Of a stretch of 13,337 nt of DNA, positions 12,898-13,337 are shown piece by piece. The DNA is from Methylotenera_A sp031379885. GTDB taxonomy: Bacteria; Pseudomonadota; Gammaproteobacteria; Burkholderiales; Methylophilaceae. Numbering within the stretch: the stretch's first letter is position 1; each line of letters starts with the position of its first letter. The notes below the pieces were generated by a model that was not told the DNA's origin, made no database searches, and saw nothing but the letters and a program-made list of their open reading frames with translations. The position numbers and the translations under genes are program-made. The DNA is taken from assembly GCA_031379885.1 (NCBI GenBank), contig JANNFN010000185.1, forward strand, positions 1 through 13,337, given 5' to 3'.

Positions 12898-13337
12898 CTA
12901 TTGAATTTTCTCTTCCGAGTGACCGCCTTTGACCCGATTAATGCGCACCACATCGGGTATTTTGCGTAAATTGCGCATTAGCTCAGCTAAATGCACACGA
13001 TTGCGCACTTGCACAGTAAAATCTACATTCGCATATTGGCTACCATCAGGCTCTTCTATACTCACATTATCAATATTCGAGCCTACATCCGAAATGCCCG
13101 CCGCTAGCTTAGCTAGCATGCCACGCTCGTTCACCACCACCACACAAACATTCACTTTAAACAATTTTTTATCATTCGAATCCCACTCCACATCCAGCCA
13201 TTTATCTGGGTCTAGCTTAAATTTAAGTGTGGTTGGGCAATCGTGTGTATGAATAATTAGCCCTTTATCTTTGTTAATAAAGCCTAAAATCGGGTCGCCC
13301 GGAATTGGTCTGCAACACGGCGCAAACTGCACTGCCA
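12898..13337 (-). CDS. spoT: RelA/SpoT-family (p)ppGpp enzyme, C-terminal part (5' end off window)
   Basis: Controls the stringent-response alarmone (p)ppGpp. Only the last 146 or so residues are in the window and the frame is open to the right edge; the GTG at 13332 is an internal Val. Visible parts are the conserved-cysteine/zinc-finger segment FAPCCRPIPGDPILGFINKDKGLIIHTHDCP and the C-terminal ACT domain (VNVCVVVVNERGMLAKLAAGISDVGSNIDNVSIE ... RNRVHLAELMRNLRKIPDVVRINR), both regulatory. The catalytic hydrolase and synthetase domains and TGS lie outside, so SpoT versus RelA cannot be settled from this part alone. The SpoT call rests on position, because spoT lies near recG in many proteobacteria, and on the intact CC and ACT segments. 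A TAG stop is followed after 7 bp by the hairpin element. Confidence 0.9.
   Translation of the reverse strand, partial: AVQFAPCCRPIPGDPILGFINKDKGLIIHTHDCPTTLKFKLDPDKWLDVEWDSNDKKLFKVNVCVVVVNERGMLAKLAAGISDVGSNIDNVSIEEPDGSQYANVDFTVQVRNRVHLAELMRNLRKIPDVVRINRVKGGHSEEKIQ

Noticed and set aside
1..13337. CRISPR array, transposase, toxin-antitoxin or defence cassette
   Set aside because: None is visible. There are no regularly spaced repeats, and every substantial gene except the 317-residue orphan and the 58-residue ORF has a recognisable housekeeping or structural family or family-like layout.

Overview
The window looks like a stretch of core chromosome from a betaproteobacterium with moderate-to-low G+C, most likely a methylotroph of the Methylophilaceae (Methylotenera-like). 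That assignment is an inference from protein style (RecG, UbiC/UbiA, ErpA, bactofilin, FimV-type protein) and from gene order (argC next to rplM-rpsI; spoT, recG, ubiC and ubiA in one run). No rRNA or other marker is present to prove it.

Layout. Left (1-957, + strand): the C-terminal part of citrate synthase (gltA), then a 58-residue putative membrane peptide. 958-1391 is a gene-free island of nested inverted repeats. 1392-2027 (- strand) is a GDSL/SGNH lipoprotein hydrolase flanked by two similar 29-bp elements. 2171-4457 (- strand) is a probable operon argC > short membrane coiled-coil protein > bactofilin > erpA, ending in an intrinsic terminator at 2127-2155. 4567-5429 (- strand) is the rplM-rpsI ribosomal operon, driven by a promoter with two consensus sigma70 hexamers and closed by a terminator at 4518-4544. 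On the other side of the same 252-bp divergent gap is a FimV-like inner-membrane protein (5682-7541, +) preceded by a well-formed sigma54 (-24/-12) sequence.

The right half is all on the - strand and reads from the window end leftwards: spoT C-terminus > a Bcp/PrxQ-type peroxiredoxin > recG > an unrecognised 317-residue protein > ubiC > ubiA. UbiC makes 4-hydroxybenzoate from chorismate and UbiA prenylates it, so those two genes carry the first two dedicated steps of ubiquinone synthesis. The 317-residue gene is visibly more AT-rich than recG and sits in an otherwise ordinary housekeeping run, so it looks like an acquired gene.

Two hairpin elements of one family (8457-8561 and 12795-12891) sit just downstream of ubiC and of spoT. 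They share a core around GCAGACAGTACA...TTTAGTACG, but their outer arms are different in sequence while still self-complementary in each copy.

I see no CRISPR array, tRNA, rRNA, transposase or toxin/defence cassette. The most interesting leads are the sigma54 site upstream of the FimV-like gene, the two hairpin elements with swapped but still paired arms (one supplies the ubiC stop codon), the orphan gene between recG and ubiC, and the repeat-flanked lipoprotein gene.
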